Assembly: GCF_032854445.1 (NCBI RefSeq)
Contig: NC_088300.1
Span: 82,191,084 to 82,255,083 of the forward strand
Length of the DNA: 64,000 nucleotides
Origin: Liolophura sinensis
Lineage: Eukaryota; Mollusca; Polyplacophora; Chitonida; Chitonidae
Reading direction: 5' to 3'
The stretch's first letter is position 1, and each line of letters starts with the position of its first letter. Positions 8,763-19,629 of the stretch are shown here, piece after piece. The notes below the pieces were generated by a model. It searched no databases. It was given only the letters and a program-made list of their open reading frames with translations, and was not told the origin of the DNA. The position numbers and the translations under genes are program-made.

Positions 8763-11516
8763 TAGTTCCTGGATGTCCATTCCAGCCCATCATCCTGCGG
8801 GATGCCCGCATCTCTATGGCCGTAAGCAAGGTGTGGACACCATCATCGGCGATCCAGCGCTTACTAATCGAAGGTGGACAGTGAGACCTTATTCAGGTGC
8901 TGCCCATATTTGTGGTGGCGCTCTGATCGCAGCACGTCCATACCGTGTCGGAAGATCTTCTCCTCGAAGAGGGCCTCTTTGTACGTTTATGGCGGATGCA
9001 CTTTTCACAAACTCCCCTTTTTCACGCCCTTGGCCTTCTTAATGTTGGCTACGCCTGCCTCCAGAATGGAGTACATCTTGGGCGCAGACCAATGTATTCG
9101 GCAATCGGGCCGCCCCGCGCACTCGTCCTTCATTTTCCCCAAGACCTCATATTTGCTACGCTGTGCAGGGGGTGGTCTTGTGGGGTAATCTGAGGTGTAG
9201 TACAGGTTTGCATTCTCAGCCATATCCCTATAGACATCCTCAGTCTGAATCTCGACTAGCAGACTATCCGTGTAGGTGTAGAGGAGCTGGCAGCGCTCCT
9301 CCGTACTGGGCCTTCATGTGGTTGTAGTAGAAGTCGTACATCAGGTGCTTGGGAGAGATCTAGAATGCTCATGCCCACGTAGATAGGTCGGTTTAGGGAC
9401 TAGACGGGTCTTGTGCATCTGAATCGCTGCGAGGTCATCATCAAATATGTTTGCCCGTGCGAAGCTCGGGCTGGCTATCAAGCGTCGGAGCTTGTCGTCT
9501 TCTCCAGAGCGTACCAGCTTGACGTCCACACGCTTCCGGAGGTTCTCCATGGTTTTGCGAAGACCGAGTTGTTCATTAGCTTGTACAGGTCCTTCTCGAA
9601 TTTACTCGCGGCCGTTTTTCGGAGCTCGGTGTTCATCCTGATATAGGGTTCCATCCAAGGGCTCTGGGCGAATCTCAGGGCCCGGTGAACCTTTGTCAGG
9701 CACATTCCCAGAGATAGATACAGCTGTAGGTTCGGTAGTGCAAGACGTACCGTTCTTTGTTGCGGAGGTTGGGGACCAGCTTTTCGACCTCGGTAGGCGC
9801 TTTCTTGCCCAGGAGGCTGTGCTGATAGTCAGACATCCACTCCTTCTGGACCACGAGACGCTCCGGGGCTAATGGGTAGCTGTTATGTGCGTTATCTAGG
9901 TCGGCCCGGATGCTCTAGGTCGGCCTCGAGGATGTAACCGGAAGGACTGTCGTGGGGGTGGGTAGCAATCGTTTCACCGAGACGCTGCGCGTCACCTACC
10001 AACTGGAAGCCGCCCGTTGGAAGAAACTGACTCATAGCCCAGCCATATAGATTATTGACGTCTAGGTATTGGATGTAGCTGTTTGGGCTTTCGGGGATGT
10101 ATCCCTCCACCTGCGGATTATTGGCTTTGGCGTATCGCTTACTTACCATGGAGATTCCTCCTCGTACCCCTTCTCAATGAAGAGATGTGGTCGTAGTCGG
10201 TCAATATCTCCCCCGGTCTTCTTGAACAGCGCATCCCACGAGAGACCTGGGCTCGTAAAGTGAGCAGGGTCCAATCCATACTGCCGTAAACAAGTCTTCC
10301 GGAAGGCCTCAACACATCGGCCAACAGGAGCACACGTCTGTGCAGCAGTAAAGGTCTGTGTAGTTTCCAGATTGGTGCAGTCAAATGCCTTTCCATACGT
10401 GTTGAGCGTGGATGTAGTCCTCATCGCTAATGCCTGAGACTTTGAGCTTACTGTAGAAAGCCTCTTTGGGTGGGAGGCTGGACTCGTCGAAGCGCTCCCA
10501 GGAGTCCATATACTCATAGGGGTAGACCCCCTTGCGCATGAGTAGCTTTCGTTTTTCTTCGGCGGGCTCATACCGGGCTGTATTGTGGAAAGCCTGACGT
10601 TGTTGGCCTCAACCAGGTTGTCAAGGGAAGTCGGTAAGAATTGAACGCTGTCGATGAAGCGGAGCTGCCCCATCGAGAAGGAGATGTACTTTTCCGTGTT
10701 GTTGGGGATGCAGGAGATGCGGCCCTCCACCTTACTTATGGCTGTGCATCAGGAGGTGCCCGTCGTAGCCCCGTAGGTTGTGGAAGACTACTGGTATGGC
10801 CGTCTTGGGGCCCAGCCGCAACTTTAGGTTGCATGCGTTATGGGCCGCGCCTCTGTACTTGCCGGTGATATGCAGTGATCTCGTACAGAATCGGCGCCTA
10901 GAAGCTTCTCACACACGTGGCAGGTTGCGGCGTTGTTGTGGGCCTGCCAATCTTAGGGAGTCATATTCATGGCTATAGGGTTGGCTAGAACATTTTTGAT
11001 TCCCGCTCCTCTGAGGAAGTGTTCCGTCGCGTTAGGGCCTCTGTATTCCACGGGGCGTTTTGTGTGGCCGTCGCAACGCACCACAACATAGCAGTAACTG
11101 CAGGGCTCGTGGTGCTGAGTCTTTTGAGTGCTGCTCTCTGTAGGTGACGGCGGCGGGCCTTCCAACTTTCTGGTCAGAGCCTCGAAGTCGGCATATATGA
11201 TGAACGGGGTCGGTAGCTGTTTGTGGTGGTTCTGAAAGGTGAACTTGTTTTCCCCCTCCTGGGGCATTTCCACCCTCACCGCTGTCTGGCCAATCCCTTG
11301 GCATTCCGGCTTATGCGCCTCGAGCAGATCCTCCCTTGTGTAACCGTGTAGACAGCGCTCGCAGAAGTGTTTGCGATTTCGTTTCTTACTTTCTTGGAAA
11401 AGGAGACGATCGAGATCTTTTATCCACGTATAATGGAATTTGCCTGCCTTCTCAATCAGCAGCAGAATGATTCGGGGCGTGTCGCCGGGCTGCTTGCTGA
11501 GGCGGTGCACGATCAC
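8759..11516 (-). pseudogene. Protein-primed family B DNA polymerase, frameshifted, N-terminus in gap
   Basis: Minus-strand blocks run from the gap to a stop at 8761-8759. In order they hold a Cys/His finger (HFCERCLHGY...HKPEC, near 11320-11370), exonuclease I (PFIIYADFEAL, 11180-11213), exonuclease II (FHNLRGYDGH, about 10755-10785), exonuclease III (FTSPGLSWDA, 10231-10263), polymerase motif A (YLDVNNLYGWAM, 10034-10068), motif B (KLMNNSVF, about 9565-9590) and motif C as LLYTYTDSLLVEI (about 9255-9290). Family B enzymes carry DTDS at motif C, so a Tyr replaces the first Asp (codon 9274-9272). Several frame changes (near 10950, 10730-10560, 10150, 9900-9700, 9340, 9000) also break the gene. 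It would replicate the element from a protein primer. The stop overlaps the convergent integrase stop. Confidence 0.92.
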
Positions 11517-11520
11517 ACCC

Positions 11521-11720
11521 NNNNNNNNNNNNNNNNNNNNNNNNNNNNNNNNNNNNNNNNNNNNNNNNNNNNNNNNNNNNNNNNNNNNNNNNNNNNNNNN
11601 NNNNNNNNNNNNNNNNNNNNNNNNNNNNNNNNNNNNNNNNNNNNNNNNNNNNNNNNNNNNNNNNNNNNNNNNNNNNNNNNNNNNNNNNNNNNNNNNNNNN
11701 NNNNNNNNNNNNNNNNNNNN
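11521..11720. other. Assembly gap (200 N)
   Basis: Exactly 200 N residues separate the Polinton contig from the SETDB1 contig. The round size suggests a scaffold join of unknown true length, so physical linkage of the two sides is not proven by this sequence. Confidence 0.98.
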
Positions 11721-13570
11721 GTTTTCAGTGCAGGGACTGGTTCACCTGTAGGCCATCTACTACACCATGTATTAATCAAACAAACTTACAATTGGCAGGA
11801 AGGTGACTAAAGAGCTTGTCTCTATGAGACACATGAATGCAAAACTTCAGCTCAATTTACAAAGAACTGAAATTGTGAATTGGTAATTTACAGTAAATAG
11901 TATGCTAACAGAGCGTCAACAAGGGAACATCAACCTTGCGTCATCGTGCTTTATATGCATGTAAAACTTCACGTCAATACATGCAATACTTTTTATGATC
12001 CCAACCCTAACATTTTATATGTTATAAAATTGTGTATAGCATTTATTGTTATACACGATACACTAAGTCAGGAATTCAATAATTTACGGTACTTAATATG
12101 TACACACCGAATCAACGATGGAATATCAACCCCCACCCCCTCTCAGTTCTATACTGCTCTATATGTTATCAAATCCGGCGCTGAATACCTGCAGTACTTT
12201 TAATATACCACCTTAACATTTTGTTTAAAATTGCTTTCCCTATCACTGGACGCTAACACTCCGACATTCAACGGTATGAAATAAGCTACACCTGTACTTT
12301 ACACAGGCGGGCTAAAAATTAATTTTTGCAATGGAAACGCGAGACTGGTTGATAGATTTATTTATCTGATTGATTTTTTTACGTCGTGCTCAGGAATATT
12401 TCACTTACACAATGGCGGCTAGCGTTATGGTGGGAGGAAACCCACCACCATCTGCACCTTGCTGCAGACCTTCTAACTTAATCCAGAATGAGTGGACTCT
12501 GTGGTTGAAACGAGGCCTTTGTATTAATCATGAATATTAATAAACATGCACCTCCATTAGCCTAACTTTGACGCCTTATTTTGACAATGAAAATTTGTGC
12601 TCTGTTTGACTTGGTTTTTGTCTTGTATGGGTCATTCATTGGCTACAGGTGTTTACATCAGTTTTCACGCATATTAGAAAACCAGTTGTAGTTAAGACAG
12701 AGCATACAATCATTTGATTCAAATGGTATGTCAAGGACACAGAGGAAACAAAGCACCGCCAATAAACCTGATGTAAATATAAGCACTTGTCAATTCCTTA
12801 TCCCAAAAAAGAGCCAACACTAGTGGAGCTGGGGAAAACTTGAGGGATCCTTTACAGAAGCTGGGAATGAACTGCCATTTGGATAATTCACTCAAGACCC
12901 ATCCCCACGCAAACAATACAGGACAACAGGTTAGCAATAAAGTATTGTATTGAAATTTTTATGGAGAAAATATACAACAGCAAGAGAAACAAAGGATTAG
13001 AGTCGATGACCTAACACACAACATATAACATCTACACGTACATGGAAATGATGGAGGAGGCCAAAACACTTGTCACAGGATACACAACTATTTCCTAATG
13101 ATTACAACAGCAACATTTATTTTCTAAATGGTCCCATTCGATATGCATACAATCAATACTGACTGTGTATATTCATGTAAAGCTCAGGTTGTGATTCTCC
13201 TGACAACTTGCTGCACATTTGCTGGTATACTGAACTCATTACCCCAGCCCAATAGGATCTGTAAACAAGTCATAATTAAGCCACCAGCCTTCCCTTCTGC
13301 CTCCTGAATTTCCCCTGCCCGTTGTTTTTATCTGACCTCTCTGACACGCCCTTGCAACTACCTGTAGTTACTACAAAATGGTCTAAAAAGTGCATTTTTA
13401 GAAAAAAAATCACAAAATATTACATTTGACGTTGAAACTTTCATTCTTCCAGTAGACGATCATCCTAACCTCCAAACAAACATAAAAACAAATACATGGA
13501 GCTGTCACAATCAGACCGAATCGGTAATCTGGTCATGGGCAAAAGCTTAGGTCAAGTACTGATCTGACTG
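11721..13570. other. AT-rich flank without recognisable genes
   Basis: No coding exon was found on either strand. A SINE-derived fragment lies at about 12350-12480 (listed separately). The string attgtgtatagcatttattg near 12033 recurs near 13933. I looked here for the missing last SETDB1 exon (HSC-x-PN, post-SET cysteines) on the minus strand and did not find it. Confidence 0.6.
12350..12480 (-). mobile_element. SINE family A fragment, diverged
   Basis: It contains caggaatatttcacttacac and ggcggctagcgttatggtgg on the plus strand, the reverse complement of the SINE 3' half, with several substitutions. Confidence 0.75.
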
Positions 13571-13574
13571 TAGT

Positions 13575-15115
13575 CAGATTGTGCTGTAGTCTTCCAAAAC
13601 AGCAATGCTCTGTGTGCTGTAGTATTTCAACACAGCAAAGCTCTGTGTGTTGTAGTGTTCCAACACAGCAATGCTATGTGTGTTGTATTCTTTCAACACA
13701 ACAATGCCCTGTGAGAGGTAGTCTTGCAACACAGCAATGCTGTGTGCTGTAGTCTTCCAACACAGTAATGCTCTGTGTGCTGTAGCCTTCCAACACAGCA
13801 GTGATCTGTGCTGTAGTCTTCCAACACAGCAGTGATCTGTGTGCTGTAGCCGTGCAACACAACAATGTTGTGTGCTGTAGTCTTCCAACACAGCAATGCA
13901 ATGTGTGCCTGTAGTCTTCCAAATACTTCCATTGTGTATAGCATTTATTGTTATACATATATGCTATGTGTGCTGTAGTCCTTCAACACAACAATGCCCT
14001 GTGAGAGGTAGTCTTCCAACACAGCAAAGCTCTGTGTGCTGTAGTCTTCCAACACAGCAATGCTATGTGTGCTGTAGCCTTCCACCACTGCAAGTGATCT
14101 GTGTGCTGTAGCCTTGCAACACAGCAGTGTATCTGTGTGCTGTAGCCTTGCAACACAGCAATGCTGTGTGTGCTGTAGTCTTCCAAAAAAGCAATGCTCT
14201 GTGTGCTGTAGTCCTTCCAACACAGCCATGCTATGAGTATTGTAGCCTTCCAACACAGCAAAGCTCTGTGTGCTGTAGCCTTCCAACACAGCAGTGATCT
14301 GTGTGCTGTAGCCTTCCAACACAGCAGTGATCTGTGTGCTGTAGCCTTGCACCACAGCAATGCTGTGTGCTGTAGTCTTCCAAAACAACAATTTTCTGTG
14401 TTCTGTAGCCTTTCAACACAGCAATGTTCTGTGTGCTGCAGTCTTCCAACAAAGCAATGCTCTATGTTCAGTTGTCTTCCAACACAGCAATGCTCTGTTC
14501 TGTAGTCTTCCAACATAGCAATGCTCTGTATTCTGTTGTCTTCCAAAAGAGCAATGCTCTGTGCACTGTAGTCTTCCAAAATAGCAATGCTCTGTGTGTT
14601 GTAGTCTTCCAACACAGCAGTGATCTGTGTGTTGTAGCCTTCCAACACAGCAGTGATCTGTGTGCTGTAGCCTTGCACCACAGCAATGCTGTGTGCTGTA
14701 GTCTTCCAAAACGACAATTTTCTGTGTTCTGTAGCCTTTCAACACAGCAATGTTCTGTGTGCTGCAGTCTTCCAACAAAGCAACGCTCTATGTTCAGTTG
14801 TCTTCCAACATAGCAATGCTCTGTTCTGTAGTCTTCTAACATAGCAATGCTCTGTATTCTGTTGTCTTCCAAAAGAGCAATGCTCTGTGCGCTGTAGTCT
14901 TCCAAAATAGCAATGCTCTGTGTGTTGTAGTCTTCCAACACAGCAGTGATCTGTGTGTTGTAGCCTTCCAACACAGTAATGCTCTATGTGCTGTAATTTT
15001 CCCACACAGCAATGATCAGTGTTCTGTAATCTTCCAACACAGCAATGCTCTATGTTCTGTTGTCTTCCAACATAGCAATACTCTGTGTTCTGTTGTCTTC
15101 CAACACAGCAATGCA
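13575..15115. repeat. Minisatellite, 33-bp unit, about 46 copies
   Basis: The unit is close to gtgctgtagtcttccaacac plus agcaatgctctgt, with variants cagtgatctgt and gtagccttgc. A longer segment (about 14345-14560) is repeated almost exactly at about 14690-14880, so there is a higher-order duplication. An interruption at 13920-13965 carries the string also seen at 12033. Confidence 0.95.
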
Positions 15116-15229
15116 CATATGTGCACTGGCTCTTGCACCTGGCATGGCAGGCATACTTGGTTTGTGAAACCTGACACAACACACATACTTGCTTTTACAA
15201 CACCTGACATGACTAACACTTGGAGGGAT

Positions 15230-15690
15230 AGTTGTCACAACAGTCGGCCTCTACAGTCTGCTGAGCCACAATAACAATACAGTATTTTGCCTGGTACACT
15301 TCCCTGGTGTGTTGGCCCTGGTCAGTTCTCACAACAGTCGGCCTCTACAGTCTGCTGAGCCATGGTAACAATACAGTATTTTGCCTGGTACACTTCCTAT
15401 GGTTTGTTGTCCCTGGTCAGTCCTCACAACAGTCGGCCTCTACAGTCTACTGAGCCACAATAATAAAAAAAGTATTTTTCCAGGTACACTTTCCTGGTGT
15501 GTTGGCCCTGGTCAGTCCTCACAACAGTCGGCCTCTACAGTCTCCTGAGCCATGATAACAATACAGTATTTTTCCAGGTACACTTCCCATGGTTTGTTGT
15601 CCCTGGTCAGTCCTCACAACAGTCGGCCTCTACAGTCTGCTGAGCCACAGTAACAATACAGTATTTTGCCAGGTACACTTCCACAGTGTA
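15230..15690. repeat. Minisatellite, 94-bp unit, five copies
   Basis: Each unit holds cacaacagtcggcctctaca, gagccac...taacaatacag and ggtacacttcc, starting near 15235, 15329, 15423, 15517 and 15611. Confidence 0.93.
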
Positions 15691-15699
15691 GTTATAATC

Positions 15700-16550
15700 C
15701 CAAGTAAGTTCTGTGCCAGCCCTAATGTACCTACAGATAATAAAAAAGCATTAGTGTTACAGTGTGAACTATGAATACGCCTCTTGAAATGCTGCCCGGC
15801 TCTGTGTTTTACAGAAGAAAACTGTGTGTTTAGTCTGCCTTTGAATTAAACAAGCTGACAAATCCCAAATAACTCACGATAAGGGACCATATCTTTCCTT
15901 CGTTTTGAGTTTAGTTGTATCATGATGACTGTCTACAGCTAGTCAGCCACAATGGACGAAGACGCCACCTCACAATGAGTTGATGTACCACCAATGTCTG
16001 GTGCTGAATAAGCCACGTAAAACTACAGGTCTATAGACTACATAGGTTGAATTACACGTACAACACTGGCCAATGCACAGCACAGAAATTTAGTTCAGCC
16101 ATGCTGTACTCAGATGTCTGGTATACAATCTACTAATCACAACAAACCTAGTCACATATTGTTTTTGATGACATGTTTTTTTGGTTCGAGTTGAGTGCAG
16201 CAAATGTTGCTGTTCTCACAGCATGGGAATAAATGGGCAGGCCCAATGTAACATACCACCGATTTATTCCCACCTTGTTACGGTCACGGGCCAGCTCTTG
16301 CACTGATGGATACGATCACTCAGTCAGAAGCCATATGTGAAATCAAAACTTTCATATGTGAAGCGCTGGTCAGGTCTAATACAACTCATTTAATTTATTT
16401 GAAATGGAAATGGAATAACTTGGAGTCACAATAGAAATGATGCTGATATACTTACTTAGCAGCAAAGAAAGCTACCCAGGGGAACCTGAGGTCATGGGTG
16501 TCCACAAACACATTCCTGTACAAACACATTTGGTGAGCAGCTATGCTGTT
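15700..16550. other. Intergenic or intronic sequence without recognisable features
   Basis: No exon, element or tandem repeat is evident on either strand. I checked the minus strand for the next SETDB1 exon without success. Confidence 0.5.
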
Positions 16551-16554
16551 AAAC

Positions 16555-17040
16555 AGACCATGGATACATCACATCAATCAATAGATAGGCAGGCCATAAA
16601 CACATCAAATCAATCAACAGGCAGACTGAGGACACATCAAATCACCCAATGTCCGGATCAAGGATACATAAAATCAATCAATAGGCAGACCTGGTACACA
16701 TCAAATCACTCAACAGGCAGACCCAGTACACATTGAATCACTCAACAGGCAGACCTGGTATTTATTTATTTCATTAATGTTTTACACTATACTCAAGAAT
16801 ATTTCACTTATATCCTGGCGGCCAGCATTATAGTGGGTGGGAACCGTGCAGAGCACAAGGTAAACCCACGACCATCCGCAGGTTACAGTCAGACCTTCCC
16901 ACGTGTCACCGGAGCCTAGTACACATGAAATCACTCAATAGGCAGGCCCAGTACACATCAAATCACTCAACAGGCAGACCTAGTACACATCCAATCAATC
17001 AATGGGCAGACCTAGTACACATCGAATTACTCCACGGGTA
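16555..17040. repeat. SETDB1: Minisatellite, 32-bp unit, about 10 copies, downstream of exon o donor
   Basis: The unit is tacacatcaaatcactcaac plus aggcagacccag. It is split by a SINE fragment (16757-16912). On the minus strand it begins about 60 nt after the donor of SETDB1 exon o. Confidence 0.9.
16757..16912 (-). mobile_element. SINE family A fragment (3' part)
   Basis: The reverse complement matches the tail half of the SINE (actcaagaatatttcactta, ggcggccagcattatagtgg). It interrupts the 32-bp array at 16555-17035. The tRNA-like head is absent. Confidence 0.85.
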
Positions 17041-17098
17041 ACAACCCCAATCTAGTCCCTAGTTCCGTTTGGGATGGCAAATAGCAAGTACTTCTTAC

Positions 17099-17202
17099 AT
17101 TCAGATAGCGACCTATGTTGCCCATGGATTTGGCGTCCATCACGTAGCATTGCTGACTGTCTTGAAAGTAATAGCGTGTTCCTTTTGTCTCGTCTTTCCC
17201 AC
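17099..17202 (-). CDS. SETDB1: SETDB1 exon o: second half of the SET domain, last exon found
   Basis: Acceptor GATTGACAG|GTGGG and donor TGAAT|GTAAGA bound 104 nt encoding TRYYFQDSQQCYVMDAKSM and GNIGRYLN. This is the strand that precedes the catalytic N-H-S-C-x-P-N motif in SETDB1. The exon ends in phase 0 immediately before the expected His. The next exon, with NHSC-x-PN, the catalytic Tyr region and the post-SET zinc site, was not found down to the gap. Confidence 0.97.
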
Positions 17203-17624
17203 CTGTCAATCAAACAGAAATAAATAGTCAAGAAGTCAAGCTGTACAGCAAGAGTTGTACAGTATACCCCATGCAGCACACATGAGTCTTTGTCTGTTCT
17301 GTCACCATTCACACGTAGATTTTAGTCTGCTCCGATCTGCTTTCAAATTAACTGCTTAGTTATGAGTGTATTACTCATCTCACTGCTTTATTACAAATGA
17401 AAATGTAGTTGAACTGTACTCATTTGGCAACACAGGGCAAATTTCTGCCATAGAATCTCAAGCATTAGGGCTGGGATCACAAGGCCACTATGCATATACT
17501 CATGTATGTACATTATGCTTACTGGTAATTCAACTGCATTTTGGAAAGTCTGGGCACATACAACACAAGGCAACAATACAGACATACATACAGCTTAATG
17601 TCCATGTACTTAATGGTAATTAAT

Positions 17625-18205
17625 CTGCATTTTGAAAAGTCTGGGCACATGCCTGGGAAGTCTGGGCACATGACTGGAAAGTCTGGGCACATGCCTGGAA
17701 TATCTGGGCACATACTATACCAGGTAACACTACATACACATGTACATACAGCTGTATATATGTCCATGTACTTAATGGTAATTTATCTGCATTTTGGAAG
17801 TCTGTGCACATGCCTGGAAAGTCTGGGCACATACTATACCAGGTAACACTACATACATGTACAGCTATATATATGTCCATGTACTTAATGGTTGTTATTC
17901 TGCATTTTAGAAAGTCTGGACATAAGCTTGGAAAGTCTAGGCACATACCTGAAAAGTCTGGGCACACGCCTGGAAAGTCTGGGCACATACCAAGCTAGGT
18001 AACACTACATACACATGTACATACAGCTGTATTTATGTCCATGTACTTAATGGTTATTATTCTGCATTTTGGAAAGTCTGAGCACATGCCTGGAATGTCT
18101 GGGCACGTGCCTGGAAAGTCTGAGCACATGCCTAAAAAGTCTGAGCACATGTTTAAAAAGTCTGGGCACATGCCTAAAAAGTCTGGGCACATACTATACT
18201 AGGTA
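17625..18205. repeat. SETDB1: Minisatellite, 21-bp unit inside a longer irregular period
   Basis: The short unit tctgggcacatgcctggaaag is repeated in clusters that alternate with a block starting aggtaacactacatac at 17721, 17840, 17997 and 18201. It starts about 200 nt after the donor of exon n in gene orientation. Confidence 0.9.
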
Positions 18206-18405
18206 ACACTACATACATATTTTCAGAAACTACACATCATACATGTGCATGTACTTGCTGGCACTCTGAAAATATGTGTATTTTTTGACATTTTGTACAG
18301 AGATTGACATACCAGTTAGAAATTTTGAAAGAGGTTCAGATTGCAAATGTAGGGCACGGGTCAGGTACTAATACCTTCCTTGAGCATGGAAAGAATCTTA
18401 CTTAC

Positions 18406-18528
18406 CCGAGTCATTGAGTTTGGGCTCCCGGCCATGGTCAAAGCGTACTGAACCTCCCATACTACGATGAGCTCGTAAAAACCCTTTGTTTGGGTTTGGC
18501 AAATTTTTCACCCGAGACTCCTTGTGGG
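18406..18528 (-). CDS. SETDB1: SETDB1 exon n: end of the SET insertion
   Basis: Acceptor TATTTGTAG|CCCAC and donor CTCGG|GTAAGT bound 123 nt encoding HKESRVKNLPNPNKGFLRAH and RSMGGSVRFDHGREPKLNDS. Phases (two bases in, one out) fit both neighbours. It precedes the second half of the SET fold. Confidence 0.88.
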
Positions 18529-18664
18529 CTACAAATAAACAGGTTTTATGTAAGACTGGCAAATATAAGAAATGTACCAACAATGATTTACTGGGAGACA
18601 CAGGAAGTCTACAGGACATATATTAGTGAAACTTAACTCTTTCTAGTCCAGAGTCAAGACAAGG

Positions 18665-19415
18665 TCACATCAACATACATATACATGTACTCAAAACCCT
18701 CAAGGTCATGTCAACATACAGTTATCACAACCCTCACGGTCAAGTCAACATACATTTATCACAATTCTCAAGGTCATGTCAACATACACTTACCACAACC
18801 TTTAATGTCATCAACATACACGTTTCATCAATGTCTAGGTCATGTCAACATACACTTACCACAACCTTTAATGTCATCAACATACACGTTTCATCAATGT
18901 CTAGGTCATATCAACATACACCTGTCATGAATGTCTAGGTCATATCAACATACAGTTATCACAACCCTCAAGGAGGGGCCTCCGTGGCTCAGTCGGTTAG
19001 CGCGCTAGCGCAGCGTAATGACCCAGAAGCCTCTCACCAATGCGGTCGCTGTGAGTTCAAGTCCAGCTCATGCTGGCTTTCTCTCCGGCCGTAAGTGGGA
19101 AGGTCTGGCAGCAACCTGCGGATGGTCGTGGGTTTTCCCTGGGCTGTGCCCGGTTTCCACCCACCATAATGCTGGCCGCCGTCGTATAAGTGAAATATTC
19201 TTGAGTACGGCGTAAAATACCAATCAAAAAAAAAAAAAAAAAAAAAATCAACCCTCACGGTCATGTCAACATGCACTTATCACAACCCTCAAGGTCATGT
19301 CAAACACTCATGTATATGTATCACGACCCTCAAAGTCAACATACACTTACCACAACCCTCAAGGTCATGTCAACATACATGTACACGTATCACAACCCTC
19401 AAGGTCACGTCGAGT
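18665..19415. repeat. Minisatellite, 34-bp unit, split by a SINE
   Basis: The unit caaggtcatgtcaacataca plus cttatcacaaccct runs 18665-18974 and resumes at 19248-19415. The SINE at 18975-19247 sits within a unit. Confidence 0.92.
18975..19247 (+). mobile_element. tRNA-derived SINE (family A), full length with poly-A
   Basis: The element starts ggggcctccgtggctcagtc and carries a Pol III A box (tggctcagtcgg, 18985-18996) and B box (gttcaagtcc, 19055-19064), then a body ending gaaatattcttgagtacggc and a run of A to 19247. It is inserted in the middle of a 34-bp minisatellite (18665-19415), so it is younger than the array. The head is tRNA-like but not a tRNA gene because no complete cloverleaf follows. 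Confidence 0.93.
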
Positions 19416-19487
19416 CACACCTAAGACTTTAAAAGAGGAAGTTTTAAGTCGACTGATATCATCAGTATCTTGCCTTTGGTAAGTCGT

Positions 19488-19625
19488 CTCAGTGTAAAAG
19501 CACTAGATAAAAGAGTGGTGGAAATCCGTCCTGCAACAAGGAGATACATTACATACACCCTAAGGATTCCTTTGTCGTCATATGAGTGAAAAATTGTTGA
19601 GTACGACATTAAACCCCAAGCACAT
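19488..19625 (+). mobile_element. Second short interspersed element (family B), copy 1
   Basis: It shares gcactagataaaagagtggt, ggaaatccgtcctgcaacaa and a tail gaaaaattgttgagtacgac with copies at 38925 and 47848. The three loci align over about 140 bp, which defines a dispersed family different from the tRNA-SINE although the tail (gagtacgac...ttaaa) is similar. Confidence 0.8.
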
Positions 19626-19629
19626 CACT

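Larger units (their letters stand above)
1..11520. mobile_element. Polinton/Maverick DNA transposon, partial and decayed
   Basis: Integrase, protein-primed family B polymerase, packaging ATPase and capsid protein lie together with the satellite genes usual for Polintons. That set of four defines the Polinton/Maverick group of large virus-like self-synthesising transposons. Gene density is high, there are no introns, and base composition is GC-rich compared with the AT-rich flank after the gap. The left end lies outside the window and the right end, with the polymerase N-terminus and terminal inverted repeat, falls in or beyond the N gap, so no inverted repeat or target duplication can be seen. 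The adenovirus-type protease common in Polintons was not found and may lie to the left. Most genes carry frameshifts or in-frame stops, so this copy looks dead, although some breaks could be assembly indels. Confidence 0.93.

Noticed and set aside
13575-15115. Possible CRISPR array because of regularly spaced repeats
   Set aside because: There are no unique spacers; the whole unit repeats with point changes, the DNA is animal, and no cas genes are present. The same applies to every other array here.
12120-17090. Final SETDB1 exon with HSC-x-PN and post-SET
   Set aside because: I read the minus strand for the motif and flanking splice sites and found no convincing match; a profile search would be decisive.
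18975-19064. tRNA gene
   Set aside because: A and B boxes are present but the sequence is the head of a SINE with a non-tRNA body and poly-A, found at several other loci.
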